In this document: piece after piece, positions 26,660 through 35,954 of the stretch
Layout: every line of letters begins with the position of its first letter
How positions within the stretch are numbered: position 1 is the first letter of the stretch
NCBI GenBank assembly: GCA_039810585.1
Contig: JBDHXF010000003.1
Span: 62,001 to 126,000, forward strand
DNA length: 64,000 nucleotides
Reading direction: 5' to 3'
Origin: JBBATK01 sp039810585
GTDB taxonomy: Bacteria; Bacteroidota; Ignavibacteria; Kapaibacteriales; NICIL-2
Made by a program: the position numbers and the translations under genes
Notes under the pieces: generated by a model
The model's input: only the letters and a program-made list of their open reading frames with translations
The model's database searches: none
Told to the model about the DNA's origin: nothing

Positions 26660-27430
26660 TTACGCAGATTTGGTTTGGGAGGTGTCGCGGAAGAAAATCA
26701 AGTCTGCCTGCAGCATCACGCCGGTTTGCACATCGCTAAATCCGGGTTCGATGGAAACGAGCACGAAACCAAGTTTTCTCATCATCACGATCATCTCTTC
26801 GATGAGGGACTCACCTTCATACAGTGGCACCAGAGATGCTTCAACTTGGAAACCTTCGATCAGAGGCAGTACCTCTGAGGCGCCGTCGAGAATCTTTGCT
26901 TCGTAGCCTTGAGCATCAATTTTGACAAAGAGTCGTTCATGTTCGTCTTTGAATGCTTCCAGAATAGTATCGAGGCGGCTGAGCACCACGTCTTCGGTGC
27001 CAACATAGCCCGAATCAGGCGCAGCCTGGACATGTGTCGAAGTCATAGAAAGCAGGGAACTGCTTTGCGAATTTGCGGCGATGTTGATCTCGGAGATTCC
27101 ATCGTAATCACCCAGAGCACAGTGAACGGTTTCCCACAATTCGTCCTTGCTTGATCGCTCGCGAAGACTTTTATATGCCGATGTGAGTGGCTCAAAACTG
27201 ACGATACGACCGTTATAGCCCATACGTCGGAGGTCGGAGGCATATTGTCCGATATTTGCCCCTACATCAAACACTAGGTTAATTCCGTAGTGGTTGAGGA
27301 GTTGTATGCGTCGTTCCGTTGGACGGGCGGCGTAATCGGTGGAAACGAAGCGCTGCACGTCATAGCCTACACGTCGAAGGAGTTGACGAGCAGTTCGTTG
27401 TATTGTGGGTCGTTTTGAAGGAGATGTCAT
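26660..27430 (-). CDS. FkbM-family methyltransferase
   Basis: A 256-residue SAM-dependent methyltransferase. The SAM site is VFDVGANIGQYASDLRRMG (motif I) with the acidic end of strand 2 in IVSFEPLTSAYKSL. The FkbM signature LFVKIDAQGYEAKILDGA (residues ~167-184) is clear. Family members O-methylate sugars or polyketides. Coupling to asnB (3 bp apart) points to glycan decoration, but no full polysaccharide cluster is around. The N-terminal ~25 residues are basic and not part of the fold. Confidence 0.87.
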   Translation of the reverse strand: MTSPSKRPTIQRTARQLLRRVGYDVQRFVSTDYAARPTERRIQLLNHYGINLVFDVGANIGQYASDLRRMGYNGRIVSFEPLTSAYKSLRERSSKDELWETVHCALGDYDGISEINIAANSQSSSLLSMTSTHVQAAPDSGYVGTEDVVLSRLDTILEAFKDEHERLFVKIDAQGYEAKILDGASEVLPLIEGFQVEASLVPLYEGESLIEEMIVMMRKLGFVLVSIEPGFSDVQTGVMLQADLIFFRDTSQTKSA

Positions 27431-27508
27431 ACACGATATTCTGAGTGTCTGCCTATCTCATTGCAACGATTGTGCCAACCATCTGTATGTTATGTGAGCG
27501 CGCTGTGT

Positions 27509-27516
27509 TAGCTTTG
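27509..27516 (+). promoter_or_regulatory. Possible -7 element (TAGCTTTG) of the response regulator gene
   Basis: TAGCTTTG matches TAnnTTTG, 50 bp before the ATG at 27566. The -33 region lacks a clear TTG. Confidence 0.35.
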
Positions 27517-27565
27517 CAAGAGAGTTCGGAGTGACTCATTTTCGCGAAAAAAACGAGGATTCTGC

Positions 27566-28198
27566 ATGATTCGCGCGTTGATTGCTGATGACCATCCCAT
27601 TATGCGGGAAGGCACAAAATTGTTCCTGGTCTACGCCATGGACATCGTTGTGGACGAAGTCGAAGACGGTTATCAGGCAATTGAATATGTGAAGACGCAC
27701 GATTTGGATGTACTCATTCTGGACATCTCGATGCCCGGGATGGACGGATTGGAAACGCTGAAGTTGGTGAAGGATATAAAACCCGAGTTGCCGGTACTGA
27801 TCTTGAGTGCGTATTCTGAAGACCAGTATGCATTTCGGGTGCTACGTGCAGGTGCTAGCGGCTACCTCATGAAAACTTCGGCCACAGAAGAGTTAGTCGA
27901 TGCGGTCAATACCGTGATTGCCGGTCGACGCTACGTGAGCCCGCACGTTGCCGATAAAATCGTTGCCGATATTTCCGGATCTGGAGTTCCGGATCATACA
28001 CAACTCTCGGATCGCGAATTTGAGGTCATGCGAATGCTTGCTACCGGTAAAACGGTAACGCAGATCAGCGAAGAGTTGGATCTTAGTGTAAAGACAGTGA
28101 GCACCTACCGTTCTCGCATTCTTGAAAAGATGAAGTTTGAGGACAATGCCGACATCACGAAATATGTGTTGGAGCATGGTCTTCTACAACAGATCTAA
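27566..28198 (+). CDS. NarL/LuxR-family response regulator
   Basis: A 210-residue DNA-binding regulator. The receiver domain (1-120) has D8, D9, phospho-acceptor D53 (VLILDISMPGMDG), the switch Ser in LILSAYSED and the Lys in YLMKTS. The C-terminal LuxR-type HTH spans about 145-205, with LSDREFEVMRMLATGKTVTQIS and the recognition helix VKTVSTYRSRI. It is orphan: no histidine kinase gene is in the window. The LuxR_C_like domain makes it different from PorX at the left end. The start is supported by the canonical MIRALIADDHPIMREG opening. Confidence 0.92.
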   Translation: MIRALIADDHPIMREGTKLFLVYAMDIVVDEVEDGYQAIEYVKTHDLDVLILDISMPGMDGLETLKLVKDIKPELPVLILSAYSEDQYAFRVLRAGASGYLMKTSATEELVDAVNTVIAGRRYVSPHVADKIVADISGSGVPDHTQLSDREFEVMRMLATGKTVTQISEELDLSVKTVSTYRSRILEKMKFEDNADITKYVLEHGLLQQI

Positions 28199-28221
28199 GC
28201 CGTGGTGCGGCTCCCGTTTTT
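28198..28221 (+). terminator. Short terminator after the response regulator
   Basis: Stem AGCCG/CGGCT (5 bp) with loop TGGTG, followed by CCCG and six T residues. It begins at the stop codon. Weak but well placed. Confidence 0.45.
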
Positions 28222-28426
28222 TGAGTGCATCGATGTGATTCTCACAACACAATCCTTCGTTGTGAGTGGAACAGTAGTGTGAGTGCGCAATCGCAACCGC
28301 TTAGCTTCTAAACTCCCTTTACCGGCACATGCCTGGCAGTTTTGTGCAATCAAGGTCAAGCCACCGTGCGAGTGAACACTACCTGACAACAACGTCAATT
28401 TTTACAGATTATCTATTGGACACAGT

Positions 28427-30136
28427 ATGCAGACGATGGTTCCTTTTTCAAAGATGGAGTACACGAGACCGGACTTCGAGTCGTATAAAACTCAATATCT
28501 CGAATTGTTGAAAGATTTTCAGACCGCCTCGTCTGCCGACTCCCAGTCTGAGGTCATGATTCAGATGAACGAACTGAGTTTGTCGCTCGGCGGTTCGCAG
28601 GCACTCGCGACAGCCAGATACCAAATCAACACGAAGGACGAGTTCTATGCCAATGAGCAAGACTACTTGGATGAAGTCAATCCCTTGTTTGGCGAATTGT
28701 CCATGCATTATTCCAAGGCACTCATTACTTCACCTTTTCGTGCGGATCTTGAACGGCGGTGGGGAAAGCAACTCTTCACAGGCAGCGAGCTGTATGTAAA
28801 GGTTATTAACGCCGATGTGGTGGAAGATTTACAGCGTGAAAACGCCCTGTGCACGGAATACTCAAAACTCCTAGCAAGCGCTGAAATTGAGTTTGACGGG
28901 AAAACCTTGAACTTGGCAGGCATGTCACCGTACATGCAAGATATCGATCGCGACACGCGTCGCAGTGCATCGGAGGCTACCTTTGCCTTTTACTCAGCCA
29001 ATGCGGAGCAGCTCGACAGAATTTATGATCAGCTTGTTCATCTGCGTACCTCGATAGCGCACACGTTGAAGTTTCCCAGCTTTACGGAATTGGGTTATGC
29101 TCGAATGGGACGTTCTGATTACGATGCCTCAATGGTGGCAACGTATCGTTCGTATGTACACAAGTACATCGTACCTATTGCTACCCGCTTGCGGGAACGA
29201 CAGCGCCAACGTTTGGGCGTTGATACGCTGATGAGCTATGACGAGGGTCTGATGTTTAAGTCTGGTAATCCAACGCCTAAGGGTGACCCTGACTGGATCG
29301 TAGCGCGGGCAAAAGAAATGTACAACGAGATGTCGCCCGAAACCAGTGAGTTCTTCAACTTTTTGTGTCAGTATGAGCTCATGGACCTAGTAAACAAGCC
29401 AAACAAAGCGGGTGGCGGATTCTGCATGATGATTGATTCCTATCGCGCACCGTTCATCTTCTCGAACTTCAACGGTACCACGCACGATGTTGATGTGTTG
29501 ACGCACGAGGCCGGGCACGCGTTTCAAGCGTACATGAGTCGTACCCAACCGCTTTCCAACTACTTCTGGGCGACATCAGAAGCCAGCGAGATTCACAGCA
29601 TGAGCATGGAGTTCTTCGCTTGGAAATGGATGAAGTCGTTCTTCAAGGAAGACGAGGATAAGTATCAATTCAAGCACTTAAGCGGTGCGTTGCTGTTCTT
29701 GCCCTATGGTGTGACTGTCGATGAATTCCAGCACTTTGTATATGCCAACCCTACTGCCACTCCGGCAGAGCGGAAGCAAGCATGGTTGCAGATTGACAAG
29801 AAGTACGATCCGACCGCTCGCTACGATGGAATCCCGTTCCTTGAGGGTGGGGGACAGTGGCAAGCACAAAAGCATATTTACGAGATGCCGTTCTACTACA
29901 TCGACTACACCCTGGCGCAAGTCTGCGCCCTTCAATTTTGGGTTCGCATGAAAACCGATCGTCCGGGTGCTTGGGCCGATTACGTCACCTTGTGTAAAGC
30001 CGGTGGTTCCAAGCCATTCTTAGAACTGGTTGAGCTCGCCGGATTGCACTCGCCTTTTGAAGAACAAAGCTTCGTGTCGATCGTCGACGATATCACGGCA
30101 CGTCTTGATGGAATCGACGATGCCATTTTCGACTAG
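28427..30136 (+). CDS. M3 family oligoendopeptidase (PepF-like)
   Basis: A 569-residue cytoplasmic zinc peptidase that degrades oligopeptides. The active site DVLTHEAGHAFQAYMS holds HEAGH, and the third ligand is the Glu of SEASEIHSMSMEFF, at the usual spacing. The N-terminal helical half (PepF-like, with repeated Leu/Glu helices) precedes the catalytic half. The C-terminal segment PFYYIDYTLAQVCALQFW is the substrate-binding helix pattern of M3. The ATG at 28427 has a weak purine stretch upstream. The gene is single and ends in a strong bidirectional terminator. Confidence 0.92.
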   Translation: MQTMVPFSKMEYTRPDFESYKTQYLELLKDFQTASSADSQSEVMIQMNELSLSLGGSQALATARYQINTKDEFYANEQDYLDEVNPLFGELSMHYSKALITSPFRADLERRWGKQLFTGSELYVKVINADVVEDLQRENALCTEYSKLLASAEIEFDGKTLNLAGMSPYMQDIDRDTRRSASEATFAFYSANAEQLDRIYDQLVHLRTSIAHTLKFPSFTELGYARMGRSDYDASMVATYRSYVHKYIVPIATRLRERQRQRLGVDTLMSYDEGLMFKSGNPTPKGDPDWIVARAKEMYNEMSPETSEFFNFLCQYELMDLVNKPNKAGGGFCMMIDSYRAPFIFSNFNGTTHDVDVLTHEAGHAFQAYMSRTQPLSNYFWATSEASEIHSMSMEFFAWKWMKSFFKEDEDKYQFKHLSGALLFLPYGVTVDEFQHFVYANPTATPAERKQAWLQIDKKYDPTARYDGIPFLEGGGQWQAQKHIYEMPFYYIDYTLAQVCALQFWVRMKTDRPGAWADYVTLCKAGGSKPFLELVELAGLHSPFEEQSFVSIVDDITARLDGIDDAIFD

Positions 30137-30196
30137 TCGAAACGTAGAATTCGTACCGGCTTGCAAGTCGCGCTTCGTTAGGTGTCGACACTAAAG

Positions 30197-30240
30197 AAGA
30201 AGGGGTTTTGTGTTGATCACAAAACCCCTTCTTACTGTTT
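30197..30240. terminator. Bidirectional terminator between the M3 and Rieske genes
   Basis: A perfect 16-bp stem (30197-30212 with 30218-30233; core AGAAGGGGTTTTGTG) with loop TTGAT between two converging genes. T-containing sequence follows on the plus strand (TACTGTTTGTT) and TTTAG on the minus. Confidence 0.85.
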
Positions 30241-30268
30241 GTTCAATCGTCGATCAGTCTCAGCCGGC

Positions 30269-30685
30269 TTATCCGCCAAACACATGAAGCGAGGTGCCAC
30301 TCAACACACAGGAATAGATGGTTAATCCGCCGGCACCGTTGCCGTTAAGTCCTTTACCGGCTAAGGAGTATTCCGCACCGTGTTGAGTGCAGGTGTAGTT
30401 GTTCAGTACCTTGTTGTAGTAGACGTTCTTGGCGCCTTGATGCGAACAAATAACGGTTGCGGCATAGTATAGGCCGTCTGTCCCTCTTGCCACAACGCAA
30501 TTATTGGTAATCAAATAGTTTCCGGGTGTAAGAAGACTTGCATAGGTGGTTTGAGACAGATCTAAAGTAAAGTCTACCGGCCCACTTGGTGTGGTGACGT
30601 TCGTTGAGCATGCGCCTAAACATGTAACTGCCAGAGCAAGTGCTGCCCCTGCTCCTACTTTTTCGAGAAATTCACGGCGTTCCAT
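30269..30685 (-). CDS. Rieske [2Fe-2S] lipoprotein
   Basis: A 138-residue protein. The N-terminus MERREFLEKVGAGAALALAVTCLGAC (given in part) has a short RREF twin-arginine-like start and an LGAC lipobox at about residue 26, so it is probably exported and lipid-anchored. The Rieske domain has both cluster motifs, ICSHQGA (C-x-H) and YTCTQHGAEYS (C-x2-H), and closes with short beta strands. There is no cytochrome b or oxygenase gene next to it, so its redox partner is unknown. The ATG at 30685 is preferred over one eight codons upstream, because it puts RREF at the N-terminus. Confidence 0.87.
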   Translation of the reverse strand: MERREFLEKVGAGAALALAVTCLGACSTNVTTPSGPVDFTLDLSQTTYASLLTPGNYLITNNCVVARGTDGLYYAATVICSHQGAKNVYYNKVLNNYTCTQHGAEYSLAGKGLNGNGAGGLTIYSCVLSGTSLHVFGG

Positions 30686-30833
30686 AACGGTACTGATTTG
30701 GTGATACACATTGCCAGTAACTTCAGTGGTGAAACTTGGTTTCAGACAAATTTGACTTATTCACAAATATTTATGAAATCTATCGATCGGGGATGAGTAT
30801 TGCGAGACGGACATGCCAAGCTGTATCTCATGG

Positions 30834-30873
30834 AAAAAACAACAAAGGGCTGAGTGCTGTGCACAAAGCCCTT
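30834..30873 (-). terminator. Terminator at the end of the ATP synthase operon
   Basis: Stem AAGGGCT (30845-30851) / AGCCCTT (30867-30873); in the minus direction followed by TTGTTGTTTTTTCC. It lies about 26 nt after the atpG stop. Confidence 0.75.
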
Positions 30874-30898
30874 CGTCAAATCGCACACTGTGCACTTT

Positions 30899-31786
30899 CT
30901 AGGTTGTCTTCAACGCTTCAGCGCCGCCAACAATTTCAAGCATTTCCTTTGTGATAGAAGCTTGGCGCGCTTTGTTGTACTCCAACTGTAAGGCGGAGAT
31001 AAGATCACGTGCATTCGACGTTGCGTTGTCCATCGCGAGCATCCGGGCTGCTTGCTCCGCAGCGTTCGAATCCAATAGTGCACGCCACAATTGCAGCGAG
31101 AGATATTTAGGAAGAAGCGACTCAAGGATGTCTACTCGCGTTGGCTCAAAAATGTAATCCGTGCTCAATTCCTTTTTCTTTTCCTTCTTTTGTTCCGGTT
31201 CAATGGGAAGCAGGGGAAGGATGCGCACGTCTTGCTTGATCATCGACTTGAACTCGTTAAAAACGATGAGTACGCGATCGAAGTTGGCGAAGGTAAAGCC
31301 TTCGGTGACAATGGGAGATATCTCCTGCACCGTCTTGAAATCGAGCTTGAGGAAAACATCCGGAAACGATTTGACAATGCGATCGCCACGTCGGTTGAAG
31401 TAGAGCATTGATCGACGTCCAACCGGCATAATATGCACCGTTGCCTTGGGGTAATCCTGCTTGAGCTTGCGATCAATATGATACGCGGCAGCTTTCAAAA
31501 GATTTGAATTAAATCCGCCACACATCCCTCTATCAGATCCCACAACGATCACCAAGATGTTGTTCACGGTTTCGCGTTTTTCAAAGAAGGGATGCGCAAA
31601 CTCCGACTCGCTGGAGGCAAGGTTTTGAAGGATCTCTGTCAGCTTATTGGTATAGGGTCGAGCCGAAATGATCGCATCTTGTGCGCGGCGTAGCTTTGCA
31701 GCAGCGACCATTTTCATTGCCGACGTAATCTTTGATGTATTGCGGATTGCAACAATGCGCTGACGTATATCTCGTAATGTAGCCAT
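30899..31786 (-). CDS. atpG: F1 ATP synthase gamma subunit
   Basis: The central rotor shaft of F1. The N-terminal coiled coil begins MATLRDIRQRIVAIRNTSKITSAMKMVAAAKLRRAQ (core: KITSAMKMVAAAKL), and the C-terminal helix ends DNATSNARDLISALQLEYNKARQASITKEMLEIVGGAEAL (core: ARQASITKEMLEI), both diagnostic. Internal SDRGMCGGFNSNL is conserved. Length 295 aa is normal. It is the last gene of the operon but is separated from atpA by hldD; atpD and atpC do not follow, as in many Bacteroidota and Chlorobiota that keep beta and epsilon in another locus. Confidence 0.95.
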   Translation of the reverse strand: MATLRDIRQRIVAIRNTSKITSAMKMVAAAKLRRAQDAIISARPYTNKLTEILQNLASSESEFAHPFFEKRETVNNILVIVVGSDRGMCGGFNSNLLKAAAYHIDRKLKQDYPKATVHIMPVGRRSMLYFNRRGDRIVKSFPDVFLKLDFKTVQEISPIVTEGFTFANFDRVLIVFNEFKSMIKQDVRILPLLPIEPEQKKEKKKELSTDYIFEPTRVDILESLLPKYLSLQLWRALLDSNAAEQAARMLAMDNATSNARDLISALQLEYNKARQASITKEMLEIVGGAEALKTT

Positions 31787-31829
31787 AGTTCCTAAGGTGA
31801 TCTGATGGGGAAGTGGAGTACCGCCTTTA

Positions 31830-32795
31830 TCAGGCGTTTGTCCACCGTTTCATCAGATAGGTTTGAACATAATCGCGCACACTGTCCTCTAAACTCATAA
31901 ACGTGTGTGCTGCCGATGTTGCCTGCAAACGGTGCATATCCGCCTGCGTAAAATTCTGATACTGATCAACTAAGCTCTCGGGCATATCCACGTATTCAAT
32001 CGTCGTTTCTTGTCCCAGAGCATTGAAGACCGCCGAAGCCAGCTCATTCCAGCTTCTGGCCATGCCTGTGCCAAGATTGTAGATGCCACTCAGCGAGGAA
32101 TCCTGTTGGATTTTCCAGAGCACATCACTGACATCGTTCACGTAGATAAAATCTCTTTTCTGTTCACCGTCGGCATACTCCGCTATGGTGCTTCGAAAGA
32201 GCTTGACCCGGCCACTTTCTTTCACTTGTCGGTAGGCTTTATATACCATGCTGGCCATCGATCCTTTATGTGCTTCGTTGGGACCGAAGACATTGAAGAA
32301 TTTCAGACCGCAGAGTCGATCATCCAAGGCATTCTGCCTGACCCAAAGGTCGAACACATGCTTAGAAAAACCGTACATGTTCAGAGGCCGCAAGGAATCG
32401 AAAACGGTGTCTTCGTATCCATACTCGCCCAAACCGTAGGTTGCCGCCGAGCTTGCGTAGATCATGCGAATGTCGTGCTGTACACAGTACATCGCAAGCT
32501 TTACGCTGTAGTGATAGTTGTTTTCAAAGAGATAATCTCCATCTCGTTCCGTGGTATCCGTGCAGGCACCCAAATGAACGATGAGATCAATGCTATCCTG
32601 GAAGGAACCTTGCTCTAAGCCGTAGAGAAAGGCATCCTTGTCAATCATCGTGCGAAACTTCTTCCCAACGCAGTTCTTCCACTTTTCCGACTGACCGAAA
32701 TGATCGACAACAAGGATATCATCTATACCCTCATGGTTGAGTCGTTTCAAATAGTTGCTGCCGATAAAGCCGGCACCACCGGTCAGAACAATCAT
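31830..32795 (-). CDS. hldD: ADP-L-glycero-D-manno-heptose 6-epimerase
   Basis: A 321-residue short-chain dehydrogenase-type epimerase forming the heptose of LPS inner core. The NADP Rossmann motif MIVLTGGAGFIGSNYLKRLN is at the N-terminus, the catalytic S/Y-x3-K is ASSAATYG...MYGFSKHVFD, and the HldD-specific FFNVFGPNEAHKGSMASMVYK block is present. It lies inside the F-ATPase operon, 106 bp after atpA and 43 bp before atpG on the same strand. The gap to atpA contains a 28-bp palindrome. No other LPS gene is adjacent. Confidence 0.93.
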   Translation of the reverse strand: MIVLTGGAGFIGSNYLKRLNHEGIDDILVVDHFGQSEKWKNCVGKKFRTMIDKDAFLYGLEQGSFQDSIDLIVHLGACTDTTERDGDYLFENNYHYSVKLAMYCVQHDIRMIYASSAATYGLGEYGYEDTVFDSLRPLNMYGFSKHVFDLWVRQNALDDRLCGLKFFNVFGPNEAHKGSMASMVYKAYRQVKESGRVKLFRSTIAEYADGEQKRDFIYVNDVSDVLWKIQQDSSLSGIYNLGTGMARSWNELASAVFNALGQETTIEYVDMPESLVDQYQNFTQADMHRLQATSAAHTFMSLEDSVRDYVQTYLMKRWTNA

Positions 32796-32841
32796 GTGGC
32801 ATCAACTCCGGAAAAAAGAAAGCTCCGTTAGGGGAGTTTCA

Positions 32842-32869
32842 ATTCGAGCGCAGCATGCTGCGCTCGAAT
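32842..32869. repeat. Perfect 28-bp palindrome between atpA and hldD (family member 4)
   Basis: ATTCGAGCGCAGCA at 32842-32855 is exactly repeated inverted at 32856-32869. It can form a long hairpin in the operon mRNA. No U-tract follows on the minus strand. Confidence 0.8.
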
Positions 32870-32901
32870 AAGAAAAACATCGCGACGATTTAAAGCGCCC
32901 G

Positions 32902-34455
32902 TTAAGCCAGCGTGCGTTTGAATCCATCCACAAAATGACCTAGCGCGTCGTCGAGCTTGACCTTGTTGTCAGCAGTGATTTCGCGATTCACACCAATACT
33001 ATCGATCACGTCCTGATGCGCGCTATGCATGTACTCAAAGAACTCCTGTTCAAAGCGCTTCAGAGAATCCAACGGCAGTTCGTCAAGGTGTCCGTTTGTC
33101 GCAGCGTAGATAAGAAGAATCTGATCTTCCACCGGAACCGGAACATACTGGTCTTGCTTGAGAATTTCCGTCAGGCGAGCACCACGACGAAGTTGTTGTT
33201 GTGTTGATTTGTCCAGGTCGGATCCGAACTTGGCGAAGGCTTCGAGTTCACGGAACATCGCGAGCTCGAGCTTCAAAGGACCGGCCACTTTCTTCATGGC
33301 TTTGATCTGAGCGTTACCGCCAACGCGCGAAACCGAGATACCAACGTTCAAGGCGGGTCGAATACCGGCGTTGAACAAGCTGGGCTCGAGGTAAATCTGT
33401 CCGTCGGTGATGGAGATCACGTTCGTCGGAATGTAGGCTGATACGTCGCCTGCTTGTGTTTCGATAACCGGTAATGCGGTGAGTGAACCGGCGCCCAAAT
33501 CGTCGCTTAGTTTCGAAGCGCGTTCGAGCAGGCGGCTGTGCAGATAAAACACATCACCGGGATACGCCTCGCGTCCCGGCGGACGACGCAACAGCAGGGA
33601 AACCTGACGGTAGGCTGCGGCTTGCTTCGTTAAGTCGTCATAGATGATCATAGCGTGGCGTCCGCTATCGCGGAAATACTCGCCCATCGACGTGCCGCAA
33701 TAGGGGGCAACGAATTGTAGTGGGGCTGGATCGGCAGCGCTCGCAACCACGATTGTGGTGTATTCCATCGCGCCATACTTTTCCAAGGTCGCCACGACGT
33801 TCGCAAGGGTTGATCCTTTTTGACCAACCGCCACGTAGATACAGTACATCGGATTGATGCCGCGAGCTTTCGCTTCAGCCGTATGCGTGTACTTCTGGTT
33901 AATAATGGCATCGATAGCCACAGCAGTTTTACCGGTTTGACGGTCGCCAATAATCAACTCCCGTTGACCACGGCCGATAGGAATCAACGCGTCAATAGCC
34001 TTGATCCCGGTCTGTAGCGGCTCCTTTACCCCTTGGCGATGAATCACACCAAGTGCTTTACGTTCAATAGGTAAAGAGTGCGGTGTGTTGATCGCACCTT
34101 TGCCGTCGATGGGGACGCCAAGCGGATTGACAACGCGACCTAGCATTGCTTCGCCAACGGGGACGGAAGCAATGCGGCCGGTGCGCTTGACTTGGTCGCC
34201 TTCTTTTACAAGTCGGTCGTCACCAAACAACACCACCCCCACGTTGTCTTCTTCCAGGTTAAGCACCATGCCTAAAACGTTATTCGGAAACTCAACGAGT
34301 TCCGATGCCATACAATTATTGAGACCGTACACGCGCGCTACACCGTCGCCCACTTGGAGTACTGTTCCCACTTCCAAGACTTCGGTTTCCTTTTCAAAAC
34401 CGGCGAGCTGACGACGCAGTATCGCTGAGATCTCATCGGGTCGAACTTCTGCCAT
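32902..34455 (-). CDS. atpA: F1 ATP synthase alpha subunit
   Basis: A non-catalytic nucleotide-binding subunit of F1, 517 aa. The Walker A loop is GDRQTGKTAVAIDAI, with RGQRELIIGDRQTGKT as the family signature; VVNPLGVPIDGKG, the IIYDDLTKQAAAYRQVSLLLRRPPGREAYPGDVFYLHSRLLERA block (cited by its core YDDLTKQAAAYRQ) and the signature PALNVGISVSRVGG are present. The N-terminus (ISAILRRQLAGFEKE) is that of alpha, not beta. It is preceded by a 209-bp gap after atpH in which no gene is seen. Confidence 0.97.
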   Translation of the reverse strand: MAEVRPDEISAILRRQLAGFEKETEVLEVGTVLQVGDGVARVYGLNNCMASELVEFPNNVLGMVLNLEEDNVGVVLFGDDRLVKEGDQVKRTGRIASVPVGEAMLGRVVNPLGVPIDGKGAINTPHSLPIERKALGVIHRQGVKEPLQTGIKAIDALIPIGRGQRELIIGDRQTGKTAVAIDAIINQKYTHTAEAKARGINPMYCIYVAVGQKGSTLANVVATLEKYGAMEYTTIVVASAADPAPLQFVAPYCGTSMGEYFRDSGRHAMIIYDDLTKQAAAYRQVSLLLRRPPGREAYPGDVFYLHSRLLERASKLSDDLGAGSLTALPVIETQAGDVSAYIPTNVISITDGQIYLEPSLFNAGIRPALNVGISVSRVGGNAQIKAMKKVAGPLKLELAMFRELEAFAKFGSDLDKSTQQQLRRGARLTEILKQDQYVPVPVEDQILLIYAATNGHLDELPLDSLKRFEQEFFEYMHSAHQDVIDSIGVNREITADNKVKLDDALGHFVDGFKRTLA

Positions 34456-34664
34456 TGTATTCCTCTGATAAAGTGTTTAGTTTTTCGTATCGTGTTTCAA
34501 CTTGTGCATCGTAGTGATGCTTTGTCTGCGTTGACCCCTCGGTCAATCTACCAGTCTGCTCGTCGCACTCACGTTTGTCATGCACCGCCGAGCTCTGTTG
34601 GTGTGCTACTCGAGACAGAAGTCTTTCCGCAGCTACATCTAGGGCTTGGTGGATATCACCGCAG

Positions 34665-35225
34665 TTAATTCATCGCTGAACGCACGCCATCGCGAATGAG
34701 CGAATCATGCAGACGAGTCAATTGAGTGCGCAACGACGAATCGAGAAGCTGATCACCAATTTGAATCATCAAGCCACCTTTCAAACCGGGATCGACAACG
34801 TAGCGGGCAATGGGTTTTCTTTGAACTCGTTGGTGCACCCCGTGCTCAATTGCGGCTTTTTCTTTGTCGTCCAACGCAATCGCGCTACTCACCGTTATTT
34901 GAACAAAGCCAAATTCCAGCGTGTACAATTCGAAGAACTGAAGAAAAATCTCCTCGGTGATATCCTCGCGATTCTTCGAGCAAAGAATTCCGAGAAAAGC
35001 TTTCGTCAATTCCGAAATCTTACCTTCGAACGCTTCAAAGAGAAGTCCCTTCTTTTTCCAGCTCTGAATAACCGGTGAGCGAAGAACAGCCTTCAAATCC
35101 TTGGCTGCCGCAATGGTGTTGACGATGAGGTCAGCATCTCGCCGAACACGCTCGAGCGAGTTGTCCATTTTTGCTGATTTAAACAGCGCCAAAGCATAGC
35201 GCTTCGCAACGCGAAGATGTTTCAT
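34665..35225 (-). CDS. atpH: F1 ATP synthase delta subunit (OSCP)
   Basis: A 186-residue peripheral stalk subunit joining F1 to subunit b. The N-terminal six-helix domain opens VAKRYALALFKSAK, the standard start of delta. The C-terminal part carries VVDPGLKGGLMIQIGDQLLDSSLRTQLTRL, the conserved end of the family (core: GGLMIQIGDQLLDSS). Its position between atpF and atpA is canonical. Confidence 0.93.
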   Translation of the reverse strand: MKHLRVAKRYALALFKSAKMDNSLERVRRDADLIVNTIAAAKDLKAVLRSPVIQSWKKKGLLFEAFEGKISELTKAFLGILCSKNREDITEEIFLQFFELYTLEFGFVQITVSSAIALDDKEKAAIEHGVHQRVQRKPIARYVVDPGLKGGLMIQIGDQLLDSSLRTQLTRLHDSLIRDGVRSAMN

Positions 35226-35308
35226 AGGTATCTGTATTCTGAAGTGGTCCTAATCACTGCGATGTTTCGCGCAAGACTTGACAGGCACTTCCTTGTTTCA
35301 AAGTCGGA

Positions 35309-35803
35309 TTAATTTTTTGCTACTTGCGCAATGGACGACTCAATGAGACGTTTGTGAGCATCTGCATCCAGTTTTGTGTCCAACACTTTTTCGGTAGCCT
35401 GCATCACCAGATTTGCAACGTCGGCTTGAAGTGCGGCAAAGGTTTCGTCCTTTACGCGTTCCATTTCCTTCTTTGCTTCGTCCAGCTTCTGCGTCTTTAC
35501 TTTCTCGGCTTCTTCCGCTGCTCGGGCAACGGTTTTTTCTGCCTGCGCACGACCGTCCTTAATAATATTCATCATTTCAACCTGTGCGCCACTGAGCTTG
35601 TCCGAAGCTTCTTTCAACAATCGTTGAGCTTCTTTGTTGGCATTCTCAGCACTGCTGATCGAATCCTGAATAGCCTTTTCACGAGCATCCAGTGAGTCTT
35701 TCATCGGTTTCCACCCAAACTTCACGATGATGAAGAGGAAGATTCCAAAGTTGACGAGAGTCCAGAAGATGAGCCCGGGACTAATATTGAGAACTGCATC
35801 CAT
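35309..35803 (-). CDS. atpF: F0 ATP synthase subunit b
   Basis: A 164-residue peripheral stalk protein. It has one N-terminal membrane helix (FWTLVNFGIFLFIIVKFGW, residues ~14-32) and then a long charged coiled coil of about 110 residues, ending in the DTKLDADAHKRLIESSIAQV tail. A single b gene is present (no b'). Confidence 0.93.
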   Translation of the reverse strand: MDAVLNISPGLIFWTLVNFGIFLFIIVKFGWKPMKDSLDAREKAIQDSISSAENANKEAQRLLKEASDKLSGAQVEMMNIIKDGRAQAEKTVARAAEEAEKVKTQKLDEAKKEMERVKDETFAALQADVANLVMQATEKVLDTKLDADAHKRLIESSIAQVAKN

Positions 35804-35954
35804 GAAAGTGGTGTTGTGTTAGTGATTACATTCCTTAAGCCGAAGAGCGACGAACTGATGAAAACGCTCCCTGCACTCGTCGTGTTAAGAAAGGTATCGC
35901 CTGTATTAGTCACAAGGAAATCGACAGACTAGAGTACCGCGATGAATGTGACGC

